DNA of 49,704 nt. Source: JAQIBY01 sp046546095. GTDB lineage: Bacteria > Bacteroidota > Bacteroidia > Bacteroidales > ML635J-15. Under the pieces are notes generated by a model. That model was not told where the DNA came from, made no database searches, and saw nothing but the letters and a program-made list of their open reading frames with translations. Where the stretch lies: contig JBKGYK010000015.1 of NCBI GenBank assembly GCA_046546095.1, positions 1 through 49,704 of the forward strand. The letters are read 5' to 3'. The translations under genes were made by a program, and so were the position numbers. Position 1 is the first letter of the stretch. Each line of letters begins with the position of its first letter. This document shows, one piece after another, positions 1-9,300 of the stretch.

Positions 1-131
1 GTATAGCCCTCTAAAAAACGTCACATTTTATTAAACCTAATAAACTTAATTACTACTTAGAAAATGATGTGGTAATCAGCAGTGTGAATGTGATTGTAGA
101 ATAGGATTCACACACAATACCATAACAAAAC

Positions 132-160
132 AAAAAACCGCCTCATCCGGGCGGCTTTTT
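132..160. terminator. Bidirectional hairpin terminator
   Basis: The arms CCGCC and GGCGG (139-143 and 150-154) are flanked by an A-run on the left and a T-run on the right, so the hairpin can work in either direction. It lies 24 bases beyond the stop of the S9 peptidase gene on the minus strand and probably ends that transcript. It could also end a plus-strand gene lying before the window. Bases 1-131 hold no recognisable gene. Confidence 0.75.
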
Positions 161-183
161 GTTTTGCTCAAACTTGTAAAAAT

Positions 184-2283
184 TTAATTTTTCAGCCATT
201 TATCCAGCCAGCCTTTAAATTCGTGCTGCCAGAGAACGGCATTTTGAGGCTGTAGCACAAAATGAGACTCTTCCGGAAACACCAGCAACTTGCTGGGTAC
301 ATCGTGTAATTGTGCCGCATTAAATGCCTGCAGGCTTTCGGTATAGGGAATGCGGAAATCATATTCACCCGTTATCATCATGATCGGGGTATCCCATTTG
401 TCCACAAATTTATGCGGTGAGTTCGCATAGGTCCGTTGGGCAACTTTATTGTCCTCTTCCCAATAGGCACCGCCAAAGTCTTTGTTTACAAACCAGTATT
501 CTTCCGTGGAGTTGTACATGCTTTCCAGGTTAAACATCCCGCAATGGGAAATAAAAGCAGAAAAACGTCCCTCGTGATGTCCGGCAAGGTAATACACAGA
601 ATACCCGCCATAAGATGCGCCCACGGCACCAATGTTTTCTTCATCAATGTATGCTTTGCTTTTGAAAGCATCGGTGGCTGAGAGGTAATCCTTGATGTTC
701 TGTCCGGGATAATCACCGGAAATCTGCTCGTTCCACTGGCTGCCAAATGAAGGTAAACCGCGCCGGTTGGGAGCAATCACAACATAGCCGTTGGCTGCCA
801 TGATGGCAAAATTCCATCGGTAAGAGAAAAACTGCGACACAGCACTCTGTGGTCCGCCCTGACAATACAATATTGCAGGGTATTCTTTGTTGGGGTCGAA
901 ATTTGGCGGCAGGTATTCCCATACCAGCATTTCCTTACCATCGGTGGTTTCCACCCATTCTTTACGCACCTCTCCCATGTCAATAGCATCGTAAATGTGT
1001 GCATTTACGTTTGTCAGTTGAGTGGCTTTGCCTTCATCTGTAAGAGCATACAGCTCTTTGGCCATATCCATAGCTGTTTTGCCGGCAAGCAGCGTTTCTC
1101 CCTGCACATCCAGACCACCGTAGTTGTGTCTGCCCTCTGTTAACTGAGTAATCATACCATTGGCAAGCCTGATTTTGTAAATCTGATACGTGGCTTCAAT
1201 GCCGGAAATAAAATATATCGTTTCATCATCATCAGACCAGTTGATGGAAGAAACGTTCTGATCAAAATCCTCTGTATAATTGGTCAGCTCACCATTTGTC
1301 ATATCATATACAACCAGCCGTGTGCGGTCTGACTCATAGCGAGGCTTTTTCATCTGCTCCCAGGCCAGTTTGCTGCCGTCATGTGAAAACACGGGATGCT
1401 TATCGTAGCCGGGATTGGGTGCGCTGATGTTTTCAGTTTCACCACTTTCACAGGTGTACAAATAAATATCCGAATCCGTGCTTACACTGTAATCCACACC
1501 GTTCATCTTTTTGCAGGTATAGGCAATGTGCTTTGCATCGGGGCTCCAGGCAATCTCCGAATAATCAAAATACGGACTCAGCGGCGCATCATAGTTTTCA
1601 TCTTCCATGATGTCTTTCCCTTCTGTGATCAGCTCATCACCAAAGGGTGCCACAAAAATGTGTGAGCGCGTACCATCATCCCAGTGATCCCAGTGGCGAT
1701 ACATCAGGTCGGTAGCGATGTGCACATTGGCTTCAGGCAGGTTGGGATATTTGTCTTCAGCCAGTTCATTCATTTTAACATCCTGGCAAAACAGTATTTT
1801 CTCACCGCCGGGCGCCACATCCACATAATTCACGCCGCCTTCAATCTCTGTCCGTTTTTTGGCATTTTCACCGTCAGCATCCATGCTCCACAGTTGTGTG
1901 CCTGTATCATCTGCGCTCATATAAGCAATTTGCTTGCCACCGTTCAGCCATTCGGGCGTATGACAGGATGCCTCGCCTGAGGTGAGCTGAACAGGATCTC
2001 CACCCTCAACCGGCACTTTATAAATGTGCGTACGTCCGGTATTTTTTTCCACCGAATACCTTGTCATGGTATATAGCACTTCAGTACCGTCGGGAGACAA
2101 ATGCGCTGCACCGATACGATTAAATTTCCACAGGACTTCTGGTGTAAGAATCCCTCCATCTTTTTCTTCCTGTGTAAGGCTGTTGTCAATGCTTTCCGCA
2201 CTGCTTTCCTCTTGACTTTCCGGCATACAGCCAACAAAAAAGGCCAGAGCCAGCACACTGATTATTGTCAGACTTTTTTTCAT
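184..2283 (-). CDS. S9 family peptidase (prolyl oligopeptidase type), lipoprotein
   Basis: This 699-residue serine peptidase resembles the dipeptidyl/acylaminoacyl peptidases that cleave short peptides. The N-terminus is a lipoprotein signal with Cys19 after FVG, so the protein is probably membrane-anchored and exported. Residues 50-430 contain WD40-like propeller repeats (for example LSPDGTEVLY and WSPDAKHIAY). Residues 450-699 are the alpha/beta hydrolase domain, with nucleophile Ser557 in GASYGGY, Asp642 in GEYDFRIP and His674 in EESHF, so the full catalytic triad is present. The gene stands alone, ends at a strong terminator, and has the GC-rich segment upstream. Together with the S46 peptidase at 24389 it suggests growth on peptides. 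The exact cleavage specificity cannot be read from the sequence. Confidence 0.93.
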   Translation of the reverse strand: MKKSLTIISVLALAFFVGCMPESQEESSAESIDNSLTQEEKDGGILTPEVLWKFNRIGAAHLSPDGTEVLYTMTRYSVEKNTGRTHIYKVPVEGGDPVQLTSGEASCHTPEWLNGGKQIAYMSADDTGTQLWSMDADGENAKKRTEIEGGVNYVDVAPGGEKILFCQDVKMNELAEDKYPNLPEANVHIATDLMYRHWDHWDDGTRSHIFVAPFGDELITEGKDIMEDENYDAPLSPYFDYSEIAWSPDAKHIAYTCKKMNGVDYSVSTDSDIYLYTCESGETENISAPNPGYDKHPVFSHDGSKLAWEQMKKPRYESDRTRLVVYDMTNGELTNYTEDFDQNVSSINWSDDDETIYFISGIEATYQIYKIRLANGMITQLTEGRHNYGGLDVQGETLLAGKTAMDMAKELYALTDEGKATQLTNVNAHIYDAIDMGEVRKEWVETTDGKEMLVWEYLPPNFDPNKEYPAILYCQGGPQSAVSQFFSYRWNFAIMAANGYVVIAPNRRGLPSFGSQWNEQISGDYPGQNIKDYLSATDAFKSKAYIDEENIGAVGASYGGYSVYYLAGHHEGRFSAFISHCGMFNLESMYNSTEEYWFVNKDFGGAYWEEDNKVAQRTYANSPHKFVDKWDTPIMMITGEYDFRIPYTESLQAFNAAQLHDVPSKLLVFPEESHFVLQPQNAVLWQHEFKGWLDKWLKN

Positions 2284-2341
2284 AATACGCTGAATTTTAG
2301 TTGATATACACGTTTATTTTTTATTTTGTTTATTTTTTGGT

Positions 2342-2575
2342 TTTGGGCAGCATTTCCACCTCCCTGCCAGCCGGTGTTATATTTTATATGGTGGGCAGGC
2401 TGGCGGTTATTAGCGTCCGCATGCTCTGCCTCAGCTTGTTGGCGGGAAAAAGGAGCTTCCCGGCTCCACCTTGTTGCGCCGGGCAAAGCCGCTGGTCGCT
2501 CTTTTCTCCGCACAAGCAGCGGGCATTTCATGCGCCCGGCTAGCCGCCTGCGGTGGGCTGCAGGGTGAAACATAT
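2342..2575. repeat. GC-rich, repeat-like intergenic island
   Basis: This stretch is clearly richer in G and C than the AT-rich flanks. It is full of short inverted arms: GCCAGCC at 2366-2372 with GGCTGGC at 2398-2404, and the palindrome CGGCTAGCCG near 2537-2546. Open frames exist on both strands, but none looks like a protein: they are rich in Arg, Ala and His and have no domain pattern. It looks like an interspersed repeat or a laterally acquired fragment between the toxin-like gene and the S9 peptidase gene. I cannot test copy number from this window. Confidence 0.4.
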
Positions 2576-2581
2576 CATTAT

Positions 2582-3256
2582 TCATTCTTTATTTGATATT
2601 TCTTCATTCCACACTTTAAATGAATTAACAAAATGATCTTCAATGCCCCTTATATCTATTTTCTCCGATAACTTTAATTTAGAAATATCTTCATCATAAA
2701 TATCACGTGTAAACGTCAATGCTTTTTGAAAAAGAATTCGATTCATATTGAGGTGTACTGATTTTGCAAGCTCATACATTTTCTCAAGGCTAAAAACGTT
2801 TTTATGCAAAATATAAAGATCATAATAATCACGATACCTTGCCCTCATAAACAAGGTATTTATTTTCATAACAACGAGTGTTTCCAGCGATGCAATGTGT
2901 AAATTATTAATGAGCCTTTTACGTGATTTCAATATATCCCAGTCATTTGCAAAAAAACTTACTTTTACATTATCAATAATGAAATCTGCCTGCGTGTTTG
3001 ATAGCTCAACAGGGGTAATGTTTGTAAACGAAGATTTCTTTAATGTCTCAGTAATTTGAATTGGGCTCAGATCAGCTTTCCATGTAAAGAAGTCTAAATC
3101 TTCACTTAAACGATGTTGCAGCAAAACAGCCAAAGCAGAGCCGCCCACAAAGGTATAATCCGTAATAAGGTCCAGCTTTGAAAGATTAATTAATACGTCC
3201 TTTGTTTCCGGTATCAGATAATCTAATTCTTTCATATCTACTAAAAATTCTGGCAT
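2582..3256 (-). CDS. Nucleotidyltransferase of the AbiEii/AbiGii toxin family
   Basis: This 224-residue protein carries the AbiEii-type nucleotidyltransferase signature: GGSALAVLL (38-46), then HR (48-49) and SEDLDFF (51-57). Asp53 and Asp55 are the likely metal-binding pair. Members of this family act as toxins that transfer nucleotides to RNA targets such as tRNA ends, and some give phage resistance. The later motif ARYRDYYDLYIL is typical of the family C-terminal helices. The gene overlaps the end of the upstream 118-residue gene by 71 bases, or by 50 if Met8 at 3235 is the true start. That arrangement fits a translationally coupled toxin-antitoxin pair. Activity is inferred. Confidence 0.8.
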   Translation of the reverse strand: MPEFLVDMKELDYLIPETKDVLINLSKLDLITDYTFVGGSALAVLLQHRLSEDLDFFTWKADLSPIQITETLKKSSFTNITPVELSNTQADFIIDNVKVSFFANDWDILKSRKRLINNLHIASLETLVVMKINTLFMRARYRDYYDLYILHKNVFSLEKMYELAKSVHLNMNRILFQKALTFTRDIYDEDISKLKLSEKIDIRGIEDHFVNSFKVWNEEISNKE

Positions 3257-3542
3257 TCTTTTTTAAAAACTCATGAGGTTCATTTATGTCAAAAAACACC
3301 CTGCTCAAATAATAATTATGCCGGTAAATTCTATCATCCGGGATAAGGTGTTTCTTCCATATCTTAAAAACCTCACTGCGTCCATAAAAAGCAAAAGCCC
3401 ATTGAATATCTTCAACATCGCCATACCTCAAAACCTCCTCAATAAGGATTTCATCAGGCACAGCATCGGGATTTTCGATGGTGTAACTCCAGAAAAAACC
3501 CTGCGTTTTTAACTTTTTTACTATGGAGGCCTTATCGGTCAT
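3186..3542 (-). CDS. Putative antitoxin partner of the AbiEii-type gene (DUF6922-like)
   Basis: This 118-residue protein is encoded directly upstream of the AbiEii-type toxin gene and overlaps it. The pattern FFWSY ... PDEILIEEVLRYGDVEDI resembles, from memory, the small DUF6922-type proteins often found beside AbiEii genes in Bacteroidota. It is not the classical AbiEi antitoxin, which is longer and has a winged-helix domain. The role as antitoxin rests on gene order and overlap only. It starts 12 bases after the TPR lipoprotein gene stop, so read-through from that gene is likely, and no separate promoter is evident. Confidence 0.6.
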   Translation of the reverse strand: MTDKASIVKKLKTQGFFWSYTIENPDAVPDEILIEEVLRYGDVEDIQWAFAFYGRSEVFKIWKKHLIPDDRIYRHNYYLSRVFFDINEPHEFLKKNARIFSRYERIRLSDTGNKGRIN

Positions 3543-3554
3543 TTTCAGGTTTCA

Positions 3555-4619
3555 TTACTGCATTTTCTGATCCAGTGAGTTCAGTCCCTGTATGGCAAGC
3601 TCATAATTTTCATTAAGATCCAGTGCCTTATTGTAATCCTGCCGGGCTTTCTCAAATTCACCCATCAGTTCATGTGCATAACCACGGTTGTAATACGCCT
3701 TATGGGCAGTGCTGTCAATGCTCAGCGCCTGACTGAACTCATCCGCTGCCGTTTCATAATCATCCTGGTACACCAGTGCAATAAAACCCTTATTATAATG
3801 GGCGCCATAATGCTGGAAATCTATCTCATCAATGATGTAATTGTAATGATGTAAAGCACTGTCGATGGCCTGGCTCTGCTGGTAATAAAATCCAAGATTA
3901 TAATGCAACTCAGAATTGTCCGGAGCTCTTCTCAGGCCTGCCAGATAATATTCCTGAGCAAGCGGATCTTTGGACTCAGCCAAAAGCTGCCCCAGCATGT
4001 TGTATGCCGCAATATAATCCTCATCAAACTCAATTGCCCGCTGGAATGCAGATATGGCAAGCTCTGGTTTCCCTGCTTCACGGTATATCAGGCCCTGAAT
4101 AAAATAAGTATCTGCATCCTGCAAATTAAATTCCTTGATTGTTTTGATGTAAGAAAGGGCTTTATTGTAATCTTTCACATAATAGTAAATCTGAGCAAGC
4201 CGGAGCATACTTTCTTTGTCCCTGGGATGAATTTCCAGGCATTTTTCGGCAGCTTTCCTGGCCTTCCCGGATTGTCCGAGCTGCATATGATAATCAATCA
4301 GCGAATAATAGGTGTTTTTATTCACGGAATCCAGTTTCAGAGATATTTCCAAATCATTAATAGCTTCCTTGTAATTGCTCTCATCAGCGTGCAATTCAGC
4401 GCGTTTCACAAATAGCTGTGCATTTCTGGGATTTTCCCTGATTTTTTCAGAGATAGTAGCAATATCCACACTATCGGTAAGTGAATCGGTCTGCTCCTGA
4501 GTTTTCAGCTCATCACTTTCTTCTCCTTCATTTTGTTTGTCCTGCTTACACCCGGCAATTAAAAACAGGCCAAGCAAAAACATCAGGAAGCCGGGGAGAA
4601 ATCGTTTTGTCATCATCAT
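3555..4619 (-). CDS. TPR-repeat lipoprotein
   Basis: This 354-residue protein has a signal peptide ending in a lipobox (LIAGC, Cys24), an acidic linker, and then about seven tetratricopeptide repeats from residue 55 to the end. Examples are YKEAINDLEISLKLD, PELAISAFQRAIEFD and FEKARQDYNKALDLN. Proteins like this act as scaffolds for protein-protein contacts at the membrane, and no enzymatic motif is visible. The start has three consecutive ATG codons and any of them could be used. The recA terminator lies just upstream, so the gene needs its own promoter or read-through; I did not find a convincing promoter. Its partner proteins are unknown. Confidence 0.88.
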   Translation of the reverse strand: MMMTKRFLPGFLMFLLGLFLIAGCKQDKQNEGEESDELKTQEQTDSLTDSVDIATISEKIRENPRNAQLFVKRAELHADESNYKEAINDLEISLKLDSVNKNTYYSLIDYHMQLGQSGKARKAAEKCLEIHPRDKESMLRLAQIYYYVKDYNKALSYIKTIKEFNLQDADTYFIQGLIYREAGKPELAISAFQRAIEFDEDYIAAYNMLGQLLAESKDPLAQEYYLAGLRRAPDNSELHYNLGFYYQQSQAIDSALHHYNYIIDEIDFQHYGAHYNKGFIALVYQDDYETAADEFSQALSIDSTAHKAYYNRGYAHELMGEFEKARQDYNKALDLNENYELAIQGLNSLDQKMQ

Positions 4620-4630
4620 ACATTAGTATT

Positions 4631-4665
4631 AAAAGGGCACAGCGGGAAATCTGCCCGTTGCGCCC
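4631..4665 (-). terminator. Rho-independent terminator after recA
   Basis: Read on the minus strand, a 12-bp stem (arms 4635-4646 and 4654-4665, one mismatch, one GT pair) with a 7-base loop is followed by TTTTAAT. It lies 9 bases past the recA stop and separates bcp-recA from the TPR lipoprotein gene. Confidence 0.75.
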
Positions 4666-4673
4666 TCACGGAT

Positions 4674-5699
4674 TTATTTGTTTTTTTCTTTAAGCTTTTG
4701 GCGGATTTTCTCTTCAATTTCCTCGCTCATTTCCGGGTTGTCCTGTAGCAATAACTTTACGGCATCCCGGCCTTGTCCCAGTCGGGTATCTCCATAGGAA
4801 AACCAGCTGCCACTTTTTTTCAGGATATCAAAATCCACCCCGAGATCAATGATTTCACCGATTTTGGAGATACCTTCACCAAACATGATATCAAATTCGG
4901 CTTTGCGGAATGGCGGAGCAAGTTTGTTTTTTACAATTTTTACTTTCGTGCGGTTCCCGGTGGCATCGGTAGTATCTTTTAACTGCCCGGCTTTACGGAT
5001 GTCCACCCGAATTGTGGAATAAAATTTCAGGGCATTACCACCGGTTGTGGTTTCGGGATTACCAAACATCACACCAATTTTTTCCCTCAACTGATTGATA
5101 AAAATACAGGTAGTCTGGGTGCGGTTGATGTTGGCGGTAAGTTTACGCAATGCCTGCGACATCAAACGGGCCTGAAGACCCATTTTGGAATCACCCATTT
5201 CGCCTTCAATCTCGGCTTTGGGTGTGAGGGCTGCAACGGAGTCAATTACAATGATATCTATGGCTCCGGAGCGAATCAGGTTATCGGCAATTTCAAGGGC
5301 CTGTTCGCCATTGTCAGGTTGTGATATGAAAAGATTTTCCACATCAACACCCAATTTTTCAGCATAAAATCTGTCAAAGGCATGCTCGGCATCAACAATG
5401 GCGGCAATGCCTCCTTTTTTTTGCGCTTCAGCAATGGCGTGAATGGCCAGGGTCGTTTTTCCCGATGATTCAGGGCCGTATATTTCTACTACCCGTCCAC
5501 GAGGATATCCCCCGATACCCAGGGCGTGGTCCAGGGCAATAGAACCGGAAGAAATTACAGGAACATCTGCAACAACTTTATCGCCCAGCTTCATAATGGA
5601 GCCTTTGCCAAAGTCTTTTTCAATTTTGCCAACTGCCAGTTGCATGGCTTTTAGTTTTTCAGCTTTAATGTCTTGTTGTTTTTTTTCTTTATCTGCCAT
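4674..5699 (-). CDS. recA: Recombinase RecA
   Basis: RecA is the ATP-dependent DNA strand-exchange protein of homologous recombination and the co-protease for LexA-type repressors. The 341-residue product has the usual length. Walker A is GPESSGKT at 75-82. The RecA signature ALRKLTANI and the L2 region with GNPETTTGGNALKFY are present. The C-terminal tail is rich in Glu and Lys, as in other RecA proteins. The gene starts 5 bases after the bcp stop, so the two are probably cotranscribed. No LexA-like operator was recognised upstream. Confidence 0.98.
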   Translation of the reverse strand: MADKEKKQQDIKAEKLKAMQLAVGKIEKDFGKGSIMKLGDKVVADVPVISSGSIALDHALGIGGYPRGRVVEIYGPESSGKTTLAIHAIAEAQKKGGIAAIVDAEHAFDRFYAEKLGVDVENLFISQPDNGEQALEIADNLIRSGAIDIIVIDSVAALTPKAEIEGEMGDSKMGLQARLMSQALRKLTANINRTQTTCIFINQLREKIGVMFGNPETTTGGNALKFYSTIRVDIRKAGQLKDTTDATGNRTKVKIVKNKLAPPFRKAEFDIMFGEGISKIGEIIDLGVDFDILKKSGSWFSYGDTRLGQGRDAVKLLLQDNPEMSEEIEEKIRQKLKEKNK

Positions 5700-5704
5700 A
5701 ATGA

Positions 5705-6175
5705 TTATTTGTTTAATTTTTCCAGTATCTGATTCGTGTGATCTTTTGATTTTACTTTGGTGAAAACTTCTTGTATGATTCCATTTTCATCAATCACAAA
5801 GGTAGTCCTTTTCGTGCCTTCTGTTTTCTTTCCAAACATGTTTTTTTCACCCCATACGCCATAATCTTTGATGATGTTTTTATCTTCATCGGCAATTAGG
5901 GGGAAGGGCAAATTGTATTTGTCTGCAAATTTCTTATGTGAAGCAAGCGAATCCTTGCTTACACCTACAACAGCATAGCCCTTATTTAGCCACATGTCAT
6001 AATTGTCACGCATATCACAGGCTTCCGATGTACAGCCCGGAGTGTTATCCTTTGGGTAAAAGTACAATATAAGCTTTTTTCCTCTGTAATCTGACAGGGA
6101 AATTTTGTTGTTATTCTGATCGATTCCGGTAAAATCAGGCGCTTTATCTCCGGGTGCAAGTGTTTTTTTTGTCAT
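5705..6175 (-). CDS. bcp: Thioredoxin-dependent thiol peroxidase (BCP/PrxQ)
   Basis: This 156-residue peroxiredoxin reduces hydrogen peroxide and organic hydroperoxides in the cytoplasm using thioredoxin. The peroxidatic Cys48 sits in NTPGCTSEAC and the resolving Cys53 lies five residues on, the arrangement of the atypical two-Cys BCP class. The fold markers PGDKAPDF and FYPKDNTPGC are intact. It heads a two-gene unit with recA. The divergent spacer to the 1765-residue gene at 6315 (139 bases) must carry promoters for both directions, but I found no perfect TAnnTTTG box there. Confidence 0.95.
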   Translation of the reverse strand: MTKKTLAPGDKAPDFTGIDQNNNKISLSDYRGKKLILYFYPKDNTPGCTSEACDMRDNYDMWLNKGYAVVGVSKDSLASHKKFADKYNLPFPLIADEDKNIIKDYGVWGEKNMFGKKTEGTKRTTFVIDENGIIQEVFTKVKSKDHTNQILEKLNK

Positions 6176-6314
6176 AATTTCGTAATTTTTGCCGTAAATT
6201 TTTTTACTTCTTATGCCTCAATTATACACCAAAACGAAGGTATGTAAAATCAGGCTTTTTACTACAGTGAAAAAATGTTATTTTTATAAAGAATCTTAAA
6301 GATAATAAATTCAT

Positions 6315-9300
6315 TTGAATTATCTGCGAAAAATAACAATTGTCTGCGGGATAAGTTTGCTCATGGCATGCTTATCTCTCATGCCCGTTATTGCCCAGAC
6401 AGTAGATTTGGATGAGGAGGAACAAAGCCTTTTGGAAACTGCGGAAACGCACATGAACAAAGAAAATTACAAGGAAGCTGCAGGCATCTATTCTCAACTC
6501 GTAAGCCTGCATGCGGATGAAGCATATTTTCGTTACAAATATGCCGCATGCAAGATAAAGCTGAACCAGGATATTGACAAAGCCATTGAATACCTGAATA
6601 TTGCAAAAGAGCAAAACAACATTCCTGAAATAGATTATTTTCTGGGTTTGGCTTATCATCTGCAGTATCTCTTTGATAAAGCCTTATATCATTACAATAA
6701 TTTCACTCCGAAAGACCTTCCCCGAAAGGAGAGAGATAAATTTCCGGTAAACCGGCAGATTCTCATGGCCCGCAACGGTAAGAAACTCATAGAATATGCC
6801 TACAATCCTGACATTGTCAACAAAAAAAGCCTCCGGCTAAATGACTTCTATTACTCATACAAGGTGGATGGTATTGGCGGAAAATTTGTGAAAAAAGTTG
6901 AATCCCTGCAAACGCGCTATGATAAAAAGCATGAACAAAACCCCATAGTTTTTATCTCGGAAACCAACAACAAACTCATGTTCAGCAGCTATGGCAACCG
7001 GGGAAACACGGGGAAAGACATCTATTTTGCAGACAGACAAGCAGACGGATCCTGGGGTGAAGCCTATAAACTGGAGCATCCGGTGAATACCAATGAGGAT
7101 GATGCTTACCCCTTTCTGTCTCCGGATGGAAAACAACTTTATTTCAGCTCCAAGGGACATAACAGCATGGGTGGATACGACCTCTTTGTCAGCAATTACA
7201 ACGAATCTACCGGGAAATGGGGCATACCCAGAAACATGGATTTTCCGATCAACAGCCCACTGGACGATATTCTCTATGTCAGAGATTCCCTCAACGACAA
7301 TGCGGTTTTCGCATCCAATCGGGATTCAGAAAGCCCAAGGGTGAATGTTTATTACATCAGGATTCAAAAAGATCCGGTAAAACAAGAAGTTGAAAATCTG
7401 AGACAATTGAAAAGCATTTCAAGGCTTGATGTAAATCTGCTCGCTGAAGACATGAAAAAAAGGGAGGAAAAAACCGTTGACAATACTGAACAAGAAAACA
7501 ATACAGAACAACAGCAGAATGCAGAACAGACAGATGACAGTGAGTTCCTGGCATATGAGAATCTAAAACAAACAATCGAAGAGGATTTTACAAGCATGAC
7601 AGAAATGCATCATAACCTCCGCTCAGATCTCATGCGTATCAAACATATCATCCTGGAAGCTCAGGCAGACAGTGATACAACACGCCTGCTTTCTCTTGTG
7701 GATATTCACGCTGATTTCAAACGAAATCTCAATGCATTCAAGTCAGATATCAACGAAATGAAAGAAACCTACCGAAGCATGAATCTCCCTGAAAACAGAC
7801 TCCCTTCAGGAAGTGTAATCTCCGGTCTGAAGGATATTCACCAACAAAATCAAGGCATCATAAAATCAAATCAGAATTATGACATGCTGGCAAAACTCAA
7901 CAGGCAAAAGAAAGAAAAAGAAAACAACCTCGAGGCGGTGGAAAAACAGTATCATGATATAAAAGAAGAGCTTCGGGCCAACAAGGAAAAAGCAGATATC
8001 AAAAATTCATTCACAGAAAAGGATTTTGCAATCAATGATTCATTGAGAAGAGCCCAAACCAAACTTCAAAAAAAATACATTGACCTGTCATATCAATTGC
8101 ATATTGACAGCCTGAAATTACGTGATATTGAAACCACCATTGCAGCGGCTGAGGACGTATTTGCAAACCTGGAAAATCAGCAGACAGACAGTGTACATAT
8201 CAATGAACGGGAATTCAGTAGAATTTCTTTCGAACAAAGAAAAGAGCGCATCACACAACTTTCAGGCAAACGCAACCAGGCACAAAAACTGGTAAATGAC
8301 AGATACAGAATCACACCATGGTATAAAGACAAAGACTATCATGTATATGTCTCGGGAAAACTGGAACAGGCCAATCAGGGGCTTCACAATTTCACCATTA
8401 CTGATACGGCCAGTGATCAGGAATTGTCAGACAAGATAGCAGAATTCAAAAACACACAAACGGACATTAAACAACTGAAAAGGCAAATCAATGCAAGTAG
8501 TGATGATGAAAAAATTGCCGAATTGAATAAAGACATGCTTGACAAAGCCGGCAAACTGGAAGATTTACATCAGGAACTGGTATCACTACAGGAAAAGCGT
8601 GAAAGCCTGGCGGAAAATAGAGAAAAGGATAAGCAGGCAACCCCAGGCTCCGGTGAAGAAGAAGAAGAGGATGATGATGATAAGAACAATATACCCTCCG
8701 GAGTAGAAAAACAGGAAGAAAACACAATCATTGAAATCAGGGAGGAGCTTTCCCGGGTTTATCAACCTGAGGGCATTCAGAATGAGGCAGAAAACCTGCG
8801 CTCAAAGATGCAAACCAGGGATGTGGTTCTGCCTGAAAACCGTAAAAACCTGCTTGAAACGGCAGAATCCATCATCAGCATCCGTAAAGATTATCTGGAT
8901 CAGTTGTCCGGGGCATTCAGGACAACCAGCAGCAGTGAACTCTTTGATGCCGGGGATGAAAGTACCCTGCAGAATGCCGAAAATCTATTGGAAGAAGCTG
9001 AAGGATTTGCACTGGCCGGACAAAACAACAAAAACCCGGTAAGGAAAATGGTGTTTTACGAAAAAGCAACACAAAAAGCCCAAAAAGCCATTGATGTACT
9101 TAATAATCTGTCGCGGGAAAAGACCGGTACAGAAATAGCCGATTTCACACCGCCGGACATCCCCACAGCATTGGAATACAAAGAATATCAGGACAAACAT
9201 ATTGAAAGCATCACTGATCTTCCGGAATCCGGGACCAAAAAACAAACCGCAGGAGGAGCCTTCTCTGTCTCTTTAGAAGAGCATTACCTCAACAAAACCG

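Noticed and set aside
2280..2585. 101-residue open frame on the minus strand across the GC-rich island
   Set aside because: The composition (Arg, Ala, His) follows the GC-rich DNA. There is no domain and it spans an evident repeat-like element.
3903..4415. 170-residue frame antisense to the TPR lipoprotein
   Set aside because: It is a shadow of clear TPR repeats on the minus strand.
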